A stretch of DNA of 64,000 bases from Methanobrevibacter sp. (GTDB lineage: Archaea; Methanobacteriota; Methanobacteria; Methanobacteriales; Methanobacteriaceae). Numbering within the stretch: the stretch's first letter is position 1; each line of letters starts with the position of its first letter. The notes beneath the pieces are model-generated. The model was not told the DNA's origin, ran no database searches, and was given only the letters and a program-made list of their open reading frames with translations. A program made the position numbers and the translations under genes. The DNA lies in assembly GCF_030539875.1 (NCBI RefSeq), contig NZ_JAUNXI010000005.1, positions 1 through 64,000 on the forward strand, in the 5' to 3' direction. Of this stretch, positions 37,886 to 46,712 are shown one piece after another.

Positions 37886-39382
37886 ATGACAAGAATTGGA
37901 CTTGCCTATGTCAGTGGAGCCGTTCCGGGATTTGAAGATTTTGGAAATCTGCCGACAGATATTGTTAGAGAAAATGGTCTTATCGATGGATTTAAAGCTA
38001 GTGAAAAGCTAGATGCATTAATTATTCCCGGCGGAACATTAATCGAATCTAATGACATCAGCATGGACTTAAATAGCGAAATTAAAAAGATGGCCCGTGA
38101 TGGAAAACCAGTTATCGGAATCTGTGCAGGATTTCAATTATTATCAAATCAAATAGATATCGGCAGAAAATCTCCGGTGCCTATTCTAAAAGAGGGCCTT
38201 GGCATAATTGACGTTAATTTTTCACCGTTAATTACAAGTGACCGTGTTAAGGCAAAAGTATTTAACAACTCATTTTTAGTCAAAGACCAAAAAGAAGACA
38301 TCGACGGATTCCATACACATACTTACGGAAAAGTCGAAGGAGATGCTAAACCATTGTTTTATTCTAAAGTTCAGAGAATGAATTACGGAGATGCAAACGA
38401 AAAGGGCGAATATAATATCTTTTCAGGAGCATGTAACGATGACGGTAATGTTATTGGTACAATGATTCATGGCCTGTTAGATGAAAATCCGGTTCTTGTA
38501 AAAAATCTATTAGAACAAATAGATGCTAAAGATATTGATGAAATATACAATAGAAATATCGAAGTTAAAAGATTCCTGAATAGTGAAGTCGGAATAAACA
38601 CCAACATTAAAGTTCCCGAATTAAAAACAAAAGCTAAAAAACCTAAATATTTAATGATAGGAAGTAACGGATCAGATTCGGGTAAAACATTCATACTAAC
38701 AGGTCTTGCAGGAGCCTTAAGAAAAAGAGGCTATAAAATAGCGTTGCTTAAAGTAGGTCCTGATGTACGTGATATTATACCTGGATTATACTTGACAAAA
38801 GGTAAAATGGAAGACTTTGCCTCAATAAAAATTGGCCATTTAGGGTGGATGGATATTGAATCTGCAATTTCCAAACTTAATTCCTCAGACTATGATATTG
38901 TATTGATTGAAGGAGTAATGAGTGTATTTACCGGTCTTTTAAATGAGAAAGTGCCGTTTTCAGCTGCTGAAATCGCAATGTCGTCAAAAATCCCAATGAT
39001 ACTGGCATCCGGTGTTAATAAAGGAGGAATAGAATCTGCAGCAATTGACTTAGTTTCACATTCCAATATGCTTGAAAAGCTTGGAATTCCGGTAGAGGCA
39101 ATACTGCTTAACAAAGTATACAATGAAGATATTTTCAATGAAGTAGTTCCTTATATTAAAAACAATACCAATGTCGGCAAAGTGTTAAAATTGCCAAAAT
39201 TGAAATCCGCCGATATGAGAGGATTTATCCCTGAAGTCGAAATAAGATACGACCTGTTTACAAGCCATGCAATGGAACTGGTTGAAAATAATTTAAACAT
39301 TGATGAAATAATAAATATGGCCCGTGAAGTAGAATTTGAAAAAATATATGGATTTGATGAAATCAGAAATAAAGTGATTTAA
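37886..39382 (+). CDS. Cobyrinate/cobyrate-synthase-like protein with swapped domains
   Basis: 498 aa. Unlike CbiA, CobQ or CfbB, the class I glutaminase domain comes first: IPGGTLIES, VIGICAGFQLL with Cys80 as nucleophile, and THTYG/MIHGLLDEN for the His. The dethiobiotin-synthetase-like ATPase follows, with P-loop GSNGSDSGKT at about residue 258 and VLIEGVMSVFTG. It is therefore a circular rearrangement of the CobB/CobQ architecture. The role may be amidation of a corrinoid or another cofactor; cfbB itself is at 175-1530. A gaggt SD precedes the ATG, and the next gene overlaps its stop by one base. Confidence 0.7.
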   Translation: MTRIGLAYVSGAVPGFEDFGNLPTDIVRENGLIDGFKASEKLDALIIPGGTLIESNDISMDLNSEIKKMARDGKPVIGICAGFQLLSNQIDIGRKSPVPILKEGLGIIDVNFSPLITSDRVKAKVFNNSFLVKDQKEDIDGFHTHTYGKVEGDAKPLFYSKVQRMNYGDANEKGEYNIFSGACNDDGNVIGTMIHGLLDENPVLVKNLLEQIDAKDIDEIYNRNIEVKRFLNSEVGINTNIKVPELKTKAKKPKYLMIGSNGSDSGKTFILTGLAGALRKRGYKIALLKVGPDVRDIIPGLYLTKGKMEDFASIKIGHLGWMDIESAISKLNSSDYDIVLIEGVMSVFTGLLNEKVPFSAAEIAMSSKIPMILASGVNKGGIESAAIDLVSHSNMLEKLGIPVEAILLNKVYNEDIFNEVVPYIKNNTNVGKVLKLPKLKSADMRGFIPEVEIRYDLFTSHAMELVENNLNIDEIINMAREVEFEKIYGFDEIRNKVI

Positions 39383-39792
39383 TGGCTCTTAGTTTAAGTC
39401 CGCAGACAGGAGTGAAACTTACTAAAAAGGATAAGGCCGACGTCTTAAAAAAAATAAATCGCGGATGGAAATCGACTTGTCTTATTCCTGATTATGTTTT
39501 TGATGAATCCGGGAATATTCAAATAAATTCTGATAAAAACCGACGTTTAATAAAAATCGTCAAGATTCTCGATGACGGAATTCACATTGAAAAAGCACTG
39601 AAAAACAAAACATTGAGAATCAGATGGAATTTAATATCCTCAATAAGTCAGTCAAAAGAAATCAAAAACTCCTTAAAAATAGAATTGAAAGATGGAAAGT
39701 ACGTTGCTTTTGAAATATATAATTCATATAAAATAAGGCAGATAACCCAATTTATAGCAAATTATATAGCAGAAAAAGCTAATGAAAATTAG
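39382..39792 (+). CDS. Hypothetical protein, PH-like beta-rich domain
   Basis: 136 aa, no membrane segment. Strand-rich C-terminal two thirds: IKIVKILDDGIHIEKALKN, LRIRWNLISSISQSKE, SLKIELKDGKYVAFEIY, ending in a helix QITQFIANYIAEKAN. This looks like a pleckstrin-homology-type (bacterial PH) domain. I do not recognise a named family. Its ATG overlaps the stop codon of the preceding gene (TAATG), so the two are coupled. Confidence 0.6.
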   Translation: MALSLSPQTGVKLTKKDKADVLKKINRGWKSTCLIPDYVFDESGNIQINSDKNRRLIKIVKILDDGIHIEKALKNKTLRIRWNLISSISQSKEIKNSLKIELKDGKYVAFEIYNSYKIRQITQFIANYIAEKANEN

Positions 39793-39793
39793 C

Positions 39794-40477
39794 TTATTCT
39801 TCTAAATACTTATTAATGATATCTTCACCTTTAAGTAAAACTAAACCATTTTCCTCTGCATATTTGCGGGCATCAGCAACAGATGTGGCCTGTCCAGTTT
39901 CGCCATCCATCATTTCACAAACTACACAAACAGGAGTAACACCTGCCATCTCACATAAAGCAAGACCTATTTCGGTATGTCCTCTTCTATTTTTAACAAG
40001 TCCTTCTGCTCCTCTTAAAAGACAGACATGACCTGGGGATCTGAATGTTGATCCGAATTCATCGAATCTTTCTTCTTTCATCATTAAAGCCAATTCACTA
40101 ATGGTCATTGCCCTATCATGGTCGGTAATGCCGGTGAATGATTTTCTATGATTTACCCAAATGGAAAATGAAGACCTTTCATCATAGGGAATATCATTTG
40201 GTGCAAGTTTAGCCAAATCAGGATATTTCTCACAGGCCGCTTGCATAATGTCTACCATGAAAGGCAACTTGATTTCATCACAAAAATCAGAATGGATACA
40301 ATTACAGATTAAACCGCCTGCATTATATCTCATTGTTGCAACAGATTCAGGAGTTACAAATTCAGAAGCGATAATCATGTCAACTTCCCCTTCCCTATCG
40401 TCATCATCAAAAACTAGTACGAATTCACCATTTCTAATAGCTTCTAAAGCTGCATCTAATTTATTTTCTTGATTCAT
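39794..40477 (-). CDS. ribB: 3,4-dihydroxy-2-butanone 4-phosphate synthase
   Basis: 227 aa enzyme that makes the four-carbon precursor of riboflavin from ribulose 5-phosphate. DDDDREGEVDMIIASEF holds the acidic metal site, RYNAGGLICN and TGITDHDRAMTI are the other signature stretches, and RRGHTEIGLALCEMAG ends the active site. No GTP cyclohydrolase II domain is fused. It has an aaggag SD and, upstream, an FMN riboswitch. ribK lies just upstream in the same direction. Confidence 0.96.
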   Translation of the reverse strand: MNQENKLDAALEAIRNGEFVLVFDDDDREGEVDMIIASEFVTPESVATMRYNAGGLICNCIHSDFCDEIKLPFMVDIMQAACEKYPDLAKLAPNDIPYDERSSFSIWVNHRKSFTGITDHDRAMTISELALMMKEERFDEFGSTFRSPGHVCLLRGAEGLVKNRRGHTEIGLALCEMAGVTPVCVVCEMMDGETGQATSVADARKYAEENGLVLLKGEDIINKYLEE

Positions 40478-40533
40478 AGTAATATCTCCTTATAATACTA
40501 GAACCAGGGCTAAAAATAACTAATTAAATTATT

Positions 40534-40664
40534 ACTTCTCTTCCATCCGGACTATCACCGTCGGTTTTGGACTTTCACCAAATCAACACATTTGTGCTCG
40601 TGGACTTATTTTAATAAAAAATCACCACCGGTGGAGAATTCCACTCCGCCCTGAGAACGTGATT
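40534..40664 (-). promoter_or_regulatory. FMN riboswitch (RFN element) of ribB
   Basis: Read on the minus strand the leader has the conserved RFN blocks in order: TTCTCAGGGCGG, CCACCGGTGG, CACGAGC, GGTGAAAGTCC, ACCGACGGTGATAGTCCGGA and TGGAAGAGAA. P1 is formed by TTCTC (40653-40657) with GAGAA (40536-40540). Downstream GCCCT (40506-40510) is complementary to AGGGC inside the element (40648-40652), a possible switch pairing. The ribB start lies 56 bases after the element, with SD aaggag. Bound FMN would be expected to reduce ribB expression. Confidence 0.93.
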
Positions 40665-40678
40665 AATAGATATATCGA

Positions 40679-40693
40679 TGATATATAAAAAAC
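40679..40693 (-). promoter_or_regulatory. TATA box of the ribB riboswitch transcript
   Basis: The minus strand reads tttttatatatcat here. Initiation about 25 bases downstream would fall near 40660, which is exactly where the riboswitch begins. The box is close to the end of ribK, so ribB can be expressed separately from ribK. Confidence 0.55.
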
Positions 40694-40708
40694 TTTACTA
40701 TTTAATGT

Positions 40709-41083
40709 TTAAAATTCAAGAGACACAATATCCCCATCTTTTAGGGATAATTCATCTCGCAATTTATTTTTCGAAATAAATTCTAAATAATTTTCTTCAT
40801 GAGTGGTTTTAGCTGGAAATACAATTGCTCCGTGAATATCATCATTCAATTTGGCTTTAATGTACTTAACAGCACCAAATCCTTCATCAGGTTTAATCAA
40901 ATTCTGACAACTGTTTTTAATCCCATTAATTTCTTCCAAATATTCTTCACTAACAATTACATTTAAGGTTCCGGGATATGGAATAAAGCCCAAATTACTT
41001 TTAAATTCCTTAGTGTAAAATTCCTGTGATAAAAAATACGCTGCCTTTCCCAAACCGGTTGTAACTTCCCCATCAATTTTCAT
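40709..41083 (-). CDS. ribK: CTP-dependent riboflavin kinase
   Basis: 124 aa archaeal enzyme that makes FMN from riboflavin with CTP. GEVTTGLGKAAYFL near the start is the CTP-binding signature, FIPYPGTLNVIV the riboflavin-binding part, and IHGAIVFPAKTTHEENYLEFIS closes the cradle-loop barrel. There is no N-terminal DNA-binding domain, so it is not the RbkR regulator found in other archaea, consistent with riboswitch control of ribB here. Confidence 0.93.
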   Translation of the reverse strand: MKIDGEVTTGLGKAAYFLSQEFYTKEFKSNLGFIPYPGTLNVIVSEEYLEEINGIKNSCQNLIKPDEGFGAVKYIKAKLNDDIHGAIVFPAKTTHEENYLEFISKNKLRDELSLKDGDIVSLEF

Positions 41084-41240
41084 GAAATAGCCTCTAAATT
41101 AGTTAGAACTTGAATCTATAATAATATTTTTAATCAATACTATATCTTAATACATTTTAATTAATAAAGATTTTTGAAGAAATTTATTTAACAATTGAAA
41201 AATAAATATAAAGTAATAATGAATTTTACAGGGTAATATA

Positions 41241-42884
41241 ATGGAAATAAAAACTATCTCAACAGATGTATTAATTATTGGATCTGGTGGAGCAGGCTCA
41301 AGAGCTGCAATTGAAGTTGACAACAATGGATTGAATTCGATAATTGTCTCTAAAGGCCTTTCATTTAGATCAGGATGTACTGGAATGGCAGAAGGTGGAT
41401 ATAATGCAGTATTTAAAACTGTAGATAAGGATGACTCTATTGAAGCCCATATTAAAGATACACTTAAAGGCGGAAGTTTCCTTAATGACAAAAGGCTTGT
41501 AGACATTCTCATCAATGAATCACCAAAAAGATTAATAGATTTAGAGAATTATGGTGCTTTATTCGACCGTCAGGAATCAGGAGAAATAGACCAAAGACCA
41601 TTTGGAGGACAGACATACAGAAGAACCTGCTATCAAGGAGATAGGACTGGTGCTGAATTATTAAATGCCCTTAAAGAAGAAATCATTAAAAGAGATATTG
41701 AATGCATCGAAGAAGTTATGATTACATCACTTGTAACCGATGAAAATCAGGTTATCGGTGCAACCGGTCTTGATTTAAAAGATTCCAGTTTAATTTATTT
41801 TAAAGCCAAAGCAGTAATATTAGCTAGCGGAGGGGCTGGACAACTATACCCTGTAACATCAAATACCTTCCAAAAAAATGGAGATGGTTTTGCAATAGCT
41901 TATAGAGCCGGAGCTAATTTAATAGATATGGAGCAAATCCAGTTCCACCCAACCGGTATGGTAACTCCAGAATCTAAAAAAGGAGTCCTTGTAACTGAAG
42001 CTGTAAGGGCTGAAGGAGGAAAGCTCATAAATAAAGACGGAGAAAGGTTCATGAGCAAATATGCACCTGAAAAAATGGAATTAGCTACCCGTGATGTTGT
42101 TGCCCGTTCTATTTATCAGGAGATTATTGAAGGCCGGGGAACTGAAAACAATGGAGTTTACCTTGATATTTCACACTTAGATGACGATTATATTGATGAA
42201 AAGCTGGAAACAATGGTTCTTCAATTTGAAAACGTGGGAGCAGATATTAAAAATGAACCGATTGAGGTTGCACCTACTGCACACCACTTTATGGGTGGTT
42301 TAAAAATCAATACTGATGCTTCCACTTCATTGAAAAATTTATTTGGTGCTGGTGAAGTCTGTGGAGGTGTTCATGGTGCAAACCGTTTAGGTGGAAATGC
42401 ACTTGCCGACACACAGGTTTTCGGAAAAATAGCCGGTGAAAGTGCAAGCGAATGCTGTGGCAGAACAGAATTAAAATCAAATGAAAAACAAGTTGAAAAA
42501 GAAGCCTTAAGAATTGAAAGTTTAATTAAAAAAGGAACTATCAAACCAAATAAATTTAAAGAGAACATTAAAAAATTAATGTGGGAAAAAGTGGCTATTG
42601 TAAGAGATGAAAAATCCTTAAATGAAGCCTTAAAAATTCTTCAGGAAATGCAGGATGAATTAAATAACTTAGACGTTAATGATAAAAAACAATACAATGA
42701 TGATTTAGTTGCTGCTCTTGAAGTAATTAATATGGTCGAAGTATGTATTTTAGTTGTAAAGTCAGCTATTTTACGTAGAGAAAGTAGAGGAGCTCACTTT
42801 AGATCAGACTATCCTGAAAGTAAGGACGAGTGGAAAAAGAGCATAATATTCAATAAAAATAAAATAGAATTTGAAGCTAGATAG
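41241..42884 (+). CDS. tfrA: CoM/CoB-type fumarate reductase flavoprotein subunit TfrA
   Basis: 547 aa flavoprotein of the fumarate reductase/succinate dehydrogenase family. GSGGAGSRAAIE binds FAD, SFRSGCTGMAEGGYN holds the covalent or near-covalent FAD region, QFHPTGM and TEAVRAEGGKLI the fumarate site, ATRDVVARSI, and GEVCGGVHGANRLGGNAL. In Methanobacteriales TfrA acts with TfrB to reduce fumarate with coenzymes M and B, giving the heterodisulfide. tfrB is not adjacent. An SD (agggta) precedes the ATG. Confidence 0.88.
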   Translation: MEIKTISTDVLIIGSGGAGSRAAIEVDNNGLNSIIVSKGLSFRSGCTGMAEGGYNAVFKTVDKDDSIEAHIKDTLKGGSFLNDKRLVDILINESPKRLIDLENYGALFDRQESGEIDQRPFGGQTYRRTCYQGDRTGAELLNALKEEIIKRDIECIEEVMITSLVTDENQVIGATGLDLKDSSLIYFKAKAVILASGGAGQLYPVTSNTFQKNGDGFAIAYRAGANLIDMEQIQFHPTGMVTPESKKGVLVTEAVRAEGGKLINKDGERFMSKYAPEKMELATRDVVARSIYQEIIEGRGTENNGVYLDISHLDDDYIDEKLETMVLQFENVGADIKNEPIEVAPTAHHFMGGLKINTDASTSLKNLFGAGEVCGGVHGANRLGGNALADTQVFGKIAGESASECCGRTELKSNEKQVEKEALRIESLIKKGTIKPNKFKENIKKLMWEKVAIVRDEKSLNEALKILQEMQDELNNLDVNDKKQYNDDLVAALEVINMVEVCILVVKSAILRRESRGAHFRSDYPESKDEWKKSIIFNKNKIEFEAR

Positions 42885-44181
42885 CTTCTTTTAATTCTTT
42901 TATAGCTTGTCTAGCTTTTTTATAGATTTCCTCTTCATCCAAAATAGTTAATTTTTTATTCTCCATTAATATTTTACCATCACAAATAGTAGTATCTACA
43001 TTTGAACCGTTTGCAGAATAAATTACATTAGAACTTAAAGAAGAACTATCCGGAACCATATTGGCCGAATTAGTATCGATTAAAATAATATCTGCTTTTT
43101 TACCTACTTCAATAGAGCCAATTTCAAAATCAAGACCCAAACTCTCTGCACCTTTAATTGTTCCCATAGCCAATGCTTCATCTGAATTTAGAACTTTAGG
43201 ATCTAATGTGGATACTTTTTGAAGTAAAGAAGCTGTTTTTAACTCTTCTATTAAGTCCAAATTATTATTGGAAGAAGCACCATCAGTTCCAATAGAAACA
43301 CAGATATCATTTTCAATTAATTTAGAAACAGGACAAATACCAGAAGCCAATTTCATGTTACTGCAGGGATTGTGTGAAATCTTTACATTGTTTTTCTTAA
43401 TGATTTCAATTTCTTCATCACTTAGCCATACACTGTGAGCAGCAACAACATCAGGACCTAAAAATCCGATTTTATCCAAATATTCAAATGGCCTTAAACC
43501 TTTATCGGCTGAAACATCATCTATCTCTTTTTGAGTTTCAGAAACATGGATATGAATTCCCATATTATGCTTATCGGCCAATTCGCGTACTTTGATTAAT
43601 AGCTCTTCAGAAGCGGTATAAGGGGAATGTGGTCCTAAAAACACTTTGATTCTACCATCAGCCATTCCATCACATGAATCAAATAAAGTTAAGTTTTCAC
43701 TGATTTCGTTTTTTCTCTTTTCCTCATCGCCAAAATCAATCATACCATAGGATAAAACTGCCCTAATTCCGGCTTCATCAACTGCACGGGCAACATCCTC
43801 CATATAAAAATACATGTCAGAAAATGTGGTTGTTCCTGATTTAATAAGTTCAACGGCACCTAAAAGAGCACCAATATAACAGTAATCACCATTTAAATTA
43901 GCTTCCATTGGCCATATATGATCGTTTAGCCAGCTATCCAAACTTAAGTCATCAGCTAATCCCCTAAATAAAGTCATAGATAAATGAGTATGAGTATTGA
44001 TAAATCCCGGAAGTAAAATCTTACCCTCTGCATCAATAATTTTATCTGCATTGTCTTGTTCAATTTCCTGTGAAATTTCAGCAATAAGATTATCTTTAAT
44101 TAAAAGAGACTGTTTACCTTCAAAATTTGTATTTGGACTTAAAATTAATGCATTTTTAATAAGAATTGAATTTTCTTTCAT
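42877..44181 (-). CDS. Amidohydrolase: MTA/SAH or 5'-deoxyadenosine deaminase
   Basis: About 434 aa metal-dependent deaminase. GFINTHTHLSMTLFRGLADD gives the HxH pair, HSPYTASEE and HIHVSETQKE further ligands and substrate residues, and SIGTDGASSNN the metal-binding Asp. It belongs to the SAH/MTA deaminase group; in Methanocaldococcus the counterpart (DadD) also deaminates 5'-deoxyadenosine from radical SAM reactions. I use the ATG at 44181, spaced from SD aggtg; the in-frame GTG at 44190 overlaps that SD. Confidence 0.88.
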   Translation of the reverse strand: MKENSILIKNALILSPNTNFEGKQSLLIKDNLIAEISQEIEQDNADKIIDAEGKILLPGFINTHTHLSMTLFRGLADDLSLDSWLNDHIWPMEANLNGDYCYIGALLGAVELIKSGTTTFSDMYFYMEDVARAVDEAGIRAVLSYGMIDFGDEEKRKNEISENLTLFDSCDGMADGRIKVFLGPHSPYTASEELLIKVRELADKHNMGIHIHVSETQKEIDDVSADKGLRPFEYLDKIGFLGPDVVAAHSVWLSDEEIEIIKKNNVKISHNPCSNMKLASGICPVSKLIENDICVSIGTDGASSNNNLDLIEELKTASLLQKVSTLDPKVLNSDEALAMGTIKGAESLGLDFEIGSIEVGKKADIILIDTNSANMVPDSSSLSSNVIYSANGSNVDTTICDGKILMENKKLTILDEEEIYKKARQAIKELKEAI

Positions 44182-44223
44182 AAATAACACCTAAAAATAA
44201 AAAAAAGAAAGATTAAAAACTAT

Positions 44224-44430
44224 TTATAAGTTTTTAATAGCTAATTTAATATCCTCTGCTTTTACAGTTTTACGTTTAGCGATTTTAGCAACATTATTAG
44301 CTTCTTTAGCTACATCACGAGCAACTTCGTCTAAGTATTCAGCTAATGCAACTTTTGCATCTTCACTAACTCTTTCTGCACCAGATTCTTTAATGATTCT
44401 TGCAACAGGAGCTTTTGGAATTTCAGACAT
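44224..44430 (-). CDS. Archaeal histone (HMf-like)
   Basis: 68-aa histone-fold protein that wraps [26 protein letters not shown] is helix 1 and loop 1, then a long central helix with [19 protein letters not shown] and loop 2/helix 3 [13 protein letters not shown]. This is the full single histone fold without tails. The ATG at 44430 follows SD gaggtg by 6 bases; the in-frame GTG at 44439 lies in that SD. The following 230 bp are AT-rich promoter region shared with the divergent hisG. Confidence 0.95.
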   Translation of the reverse strand: MSEIPKAPVARIIKESGAERVSEDAKVALAEYLDEVARDVAKEANNVAKIAKRKTVKAEDIKLAIKNL

Positions 44431-44671
44431 ACTTTTCACCTCACTCTATTGTTTATAAAAACTTATGACAATACAAACAAAATCATAAGTTAAATTACAA
44501 TTTAAGATAACTTAATATTTAAATATTTTGTATTTACTTGATTATTATTTAAAAATAAGAAGTCTTGCTTTAAATAAATAAGAAAATAATAATTAAAAAT
44601 ATTTATCCTTAAAAAAAACTTTTTTATAAAACAATTATAAAACATAATATAAGAAAAAAATTTGAGAAGAT

Positions 44672-45535
44672 ATGATGAAAATTAAAATTGCTATACCTTC
44701 CAAGGGAAGAATAAGTGAACCTTCCATAAACATGTTAGAAAAAGCAGGTTTGGGGTTAGTTGATAAAAATAACAGAAAGCTTATTTCTAAAACTTTTAAC
44801 GAAAATATAGAAGTCATGTTTGCAAGAGCATCAGACATACCTGAATTTGTCAACGATGGCGTTGCAGATATAGGAATAACAGGTCTTGATTTAATAAAAG
44901 AAAATGAAGCGGAAGTTGTTAAACTACTTGATTTGAAATTTGGACAAACAAAACTGGTTCTTGCAGCTCCTGAAGAGTCAAACATAAACTCTGTTGATGA
45001 TATCACAAACGGCATGAAAGTGGCAACTGAGTTTCCGGTGCTAACTAAAAAATACCTGGATGAAAAAGGCCTAAACTTAAAGATCGTTAAACTGAGCGGA
45101 TCAACAGAAGCAGCACCATTTATAGGAATTGCTGATTTGATAACCGACCTGACAAGTACTGGAACAACTTTAAAAATGAACCATTTAAAAATCATAGACA
45201 ATATTCTAAACAGTACTATCGAACTGATTGCAAACAAGGACAGTCTGAAAAATAAAAAAAATCTGATTGAAGCTGTCAGCACAAGCATAAAAGGAGTTCT
45301 TGATGCTGATAGGAAAAAATTAATCATGATGAATGTAAAAAATGATGACTTAGATAAAGTCAAGGAAGTAATGCCGTCAATGGGTGGTTTGACAATATCA
45401 GAAGTATTGTCTAATGAAAAAACTGTTGCTGTTCAAGCGGTTATTGATGAAAAAGAAGTGTTTGAACTTGTAAATGACTTAAGAAATGCAGGTGCTAAAG
45501 ATATTCTTGTTGTACCTATTGAAAGAATTATATAA
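44672..45535 (+). CDS. hisG: ATP phosphoribosyltransferase (long form)
   Basis: 287 aa, first enzyme of histidine synthesis. [17 protein letters not shown] is the N-terminal signature, [14 protein letters not shown] and [11 protein letters not shown] follow, and the phosphoribosyl pocket is in [19 protein letters not shown]. The C-terminal 75 residues ([24 protein letters not shown]) form the ACT-like domain that lets histidine inhibit the long-form enzyme without HisZ. Confidence 0.96.
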   Translation: MMKIKIAIPSKGRISEPSINMLEKAGLGLVDKNNRKLISKTFNENIEVMFARASDIPEFVNDGVADIGITGLDLIKENEAEVVKLLDLKFGQTKLVLAAPEESNINSVDDITNGMKVATEFPVLTKKYLDEKGLNLKIVKLSGSTEAAPFIGIADLITDLTSTGTTLKMNHLKIIDNILNSTIELIANKDSLKNKKNLIEAVSTSIKGVLDADRKKLIMMNVKNDDLDKVKEVMPSMGGLTISEVLSNEKTVAVQAVIDEKEVFELVNDLRNAGAKDILVVPIERII

Positions 45536-45601
45536 ATCGAAATACACAAAACTTTTAGAGGAACAGTTGAAATAGCTATCAATGGAAAATATTTATAAAA
45601 T

Positions 45602-45739
45602 ATATTAAATCATATATTTATCCAAAATATTGTAAATTCATCATACATTACTCAAAGGATATGGGTTAAGCCTGATGCGGACTTAATCATGAAAAAATTG
45701 GAAAAATTTTCAAGTTTAAATATTTGGCTATATCAATAA
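45602..45739 (+). pseudogene. Possible broken winged-helix gene fragment ahead of pyrB
   Basis: A 46-codon frame ending at TAA 45737-45739 encodes SSYITQRIWVKPDADLIMKK and then a helix-like LEKFSSLNIW. In the neighbouring frame, just beyond, the bases read as [20 protein letters not shown], which looks like the recognition helix and wing of an HTH protein and runs in frame into pyrB. Joined by one frameshift they would give a small DNA-binding protein. No start codon is evident, so decay is more likely than function. Confidence 0.3.
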
Positions 45740-45761
45740 AACTAGCGATTGCATAAACAAT

Positions 45762-46712
45762 TTGATTGAAAAAGGGTTGATTAAAATTTTCAGATTAAAA
45801 AACATAATTTCAGTAAAAGATTTTGAGAGAGAGGATATTGAATATATTCTAAATGAAGCATCAAAATTAGAAAATATTGCAAAATCTAAAGAAACTTCTG
45901 AAGAACTTAAAGGAAAAATTCTAGGATTAATGTTTTTTGAACCTTCAACAAGAACTAGAATGTCTTTTGAAACTTCAATGAAACGTTTGAATGGAGAATG
46001 TATCGGATTTGAAAATAGTAAATCCAGTTCTGTGTCTAAAGGAGAAAGTATTGCCGATACTGCTAAAATGATTGAAGGCTACAGCGACGCATTGGTTATC
46101 AGACATGAACTTGAAGGAGTATCTAAATTCATTTCAGATATTGTGGAGGTACCTGTAATTAATGCAGGTGACGGTGCAGGACAACACCCTACTCAAACAT
46201 TGCTTGATTTATACACAATTAAAAATGAAATAGGTTTTATTGATGATTTGAAAATTGCCTTAATTGGGGATTTGAAATTCGGCCGTACAGTCCATTCACT
46301 AGCTTACGCCTTGGGACTATTCAATAATGTTAAAATATACTTAGTATCACCACCTGAGCTTGAAATGCCTCAGGAAGTTCTTCATGATTTGGATAAAACC
46401 AACGTCAAATATGAAAAAGTAGATTCAATTGAAAAAATAATTGATGATATAAATGTTTTATATGTAACTAGAATACAAAAAGAACGTTTTGGTGACATTA
46501 ATGATTACTTAAAAATAAAAGGTGCATATATCATTAATAGAAAAATGCTGGAAGGCAAAGATTTAATTGTTATGCATCCGCTACCAAGAATAGATGAGAT
46601 AGATACTGATGTGGATAACACAAAATACAATAAATACTTTACACAAGCAGAAAATGCCGTTCCTGTGAGAATGGCTATTTTAAAGACATTGATAAAAAAC
46701 AACCCTAAATAG
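45762..46712 (+). CDS. pyrB: Aspartate carbamoyltransferase catalytic subunit
   Basis: 316 aa at most. Forms carbamoyl aspartate in pyrimidine synthesis. [13 protein letters not shown] binds carbamoyl phosphate; [22 protein letters not shown] and HPLPR distinguish it from ArgF. The true start is unclear: family members usually begin just before the [11 protein letters not shown] region, yet no ATG is there. The candidates are TTG 45762, TTG 45777 (after aaaggg) or ATT 45786. The regulatory gene pyrI is not adjacent. Confidence 0.93.
   Translation: MIEKGLIKIFRLKNIISVKDFEREDIEYILNEASKLENIAKSKETSEELKGKILGLMFFEPSTRTRMSFETSMKRLNGECIGFENSKSSSVSKGESIADTAKMIEGYSDALVIRHELEGVSKFISDIVEVPVINAGDGAGQHPTQTLLDLYTIKNEIGFIDDLKIALIGDLKFGRTVHSLAYALGLFNNVKIYLVSPPELEMPQEVLHDLDKTNVKYEKVDSIEKIIDDINVLYVTRIQKERFGDINDYLKIKGAYIINRKMLEGKDLIVMHPLPRIDEIDTDVDNTKYNKYFTQAENAVPVRMAILKTLIKNNPK

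Noticed and set aside
41147-41515. 122-aa minus-strand ORF over the start of tfrA
   Set aside because: It lies in the promoter and first codons of tfrA on the opposite strand, and its Ser/Pro/Leu-rich composition is the usual mirror of a coding region.
44635-45363. 242-aa minus-strand ORF over hisG
   Set aside because: hisG has all family motifs; the long opposite frame is a by-product of codon bias and is rich in Phe and Ser with no motif.
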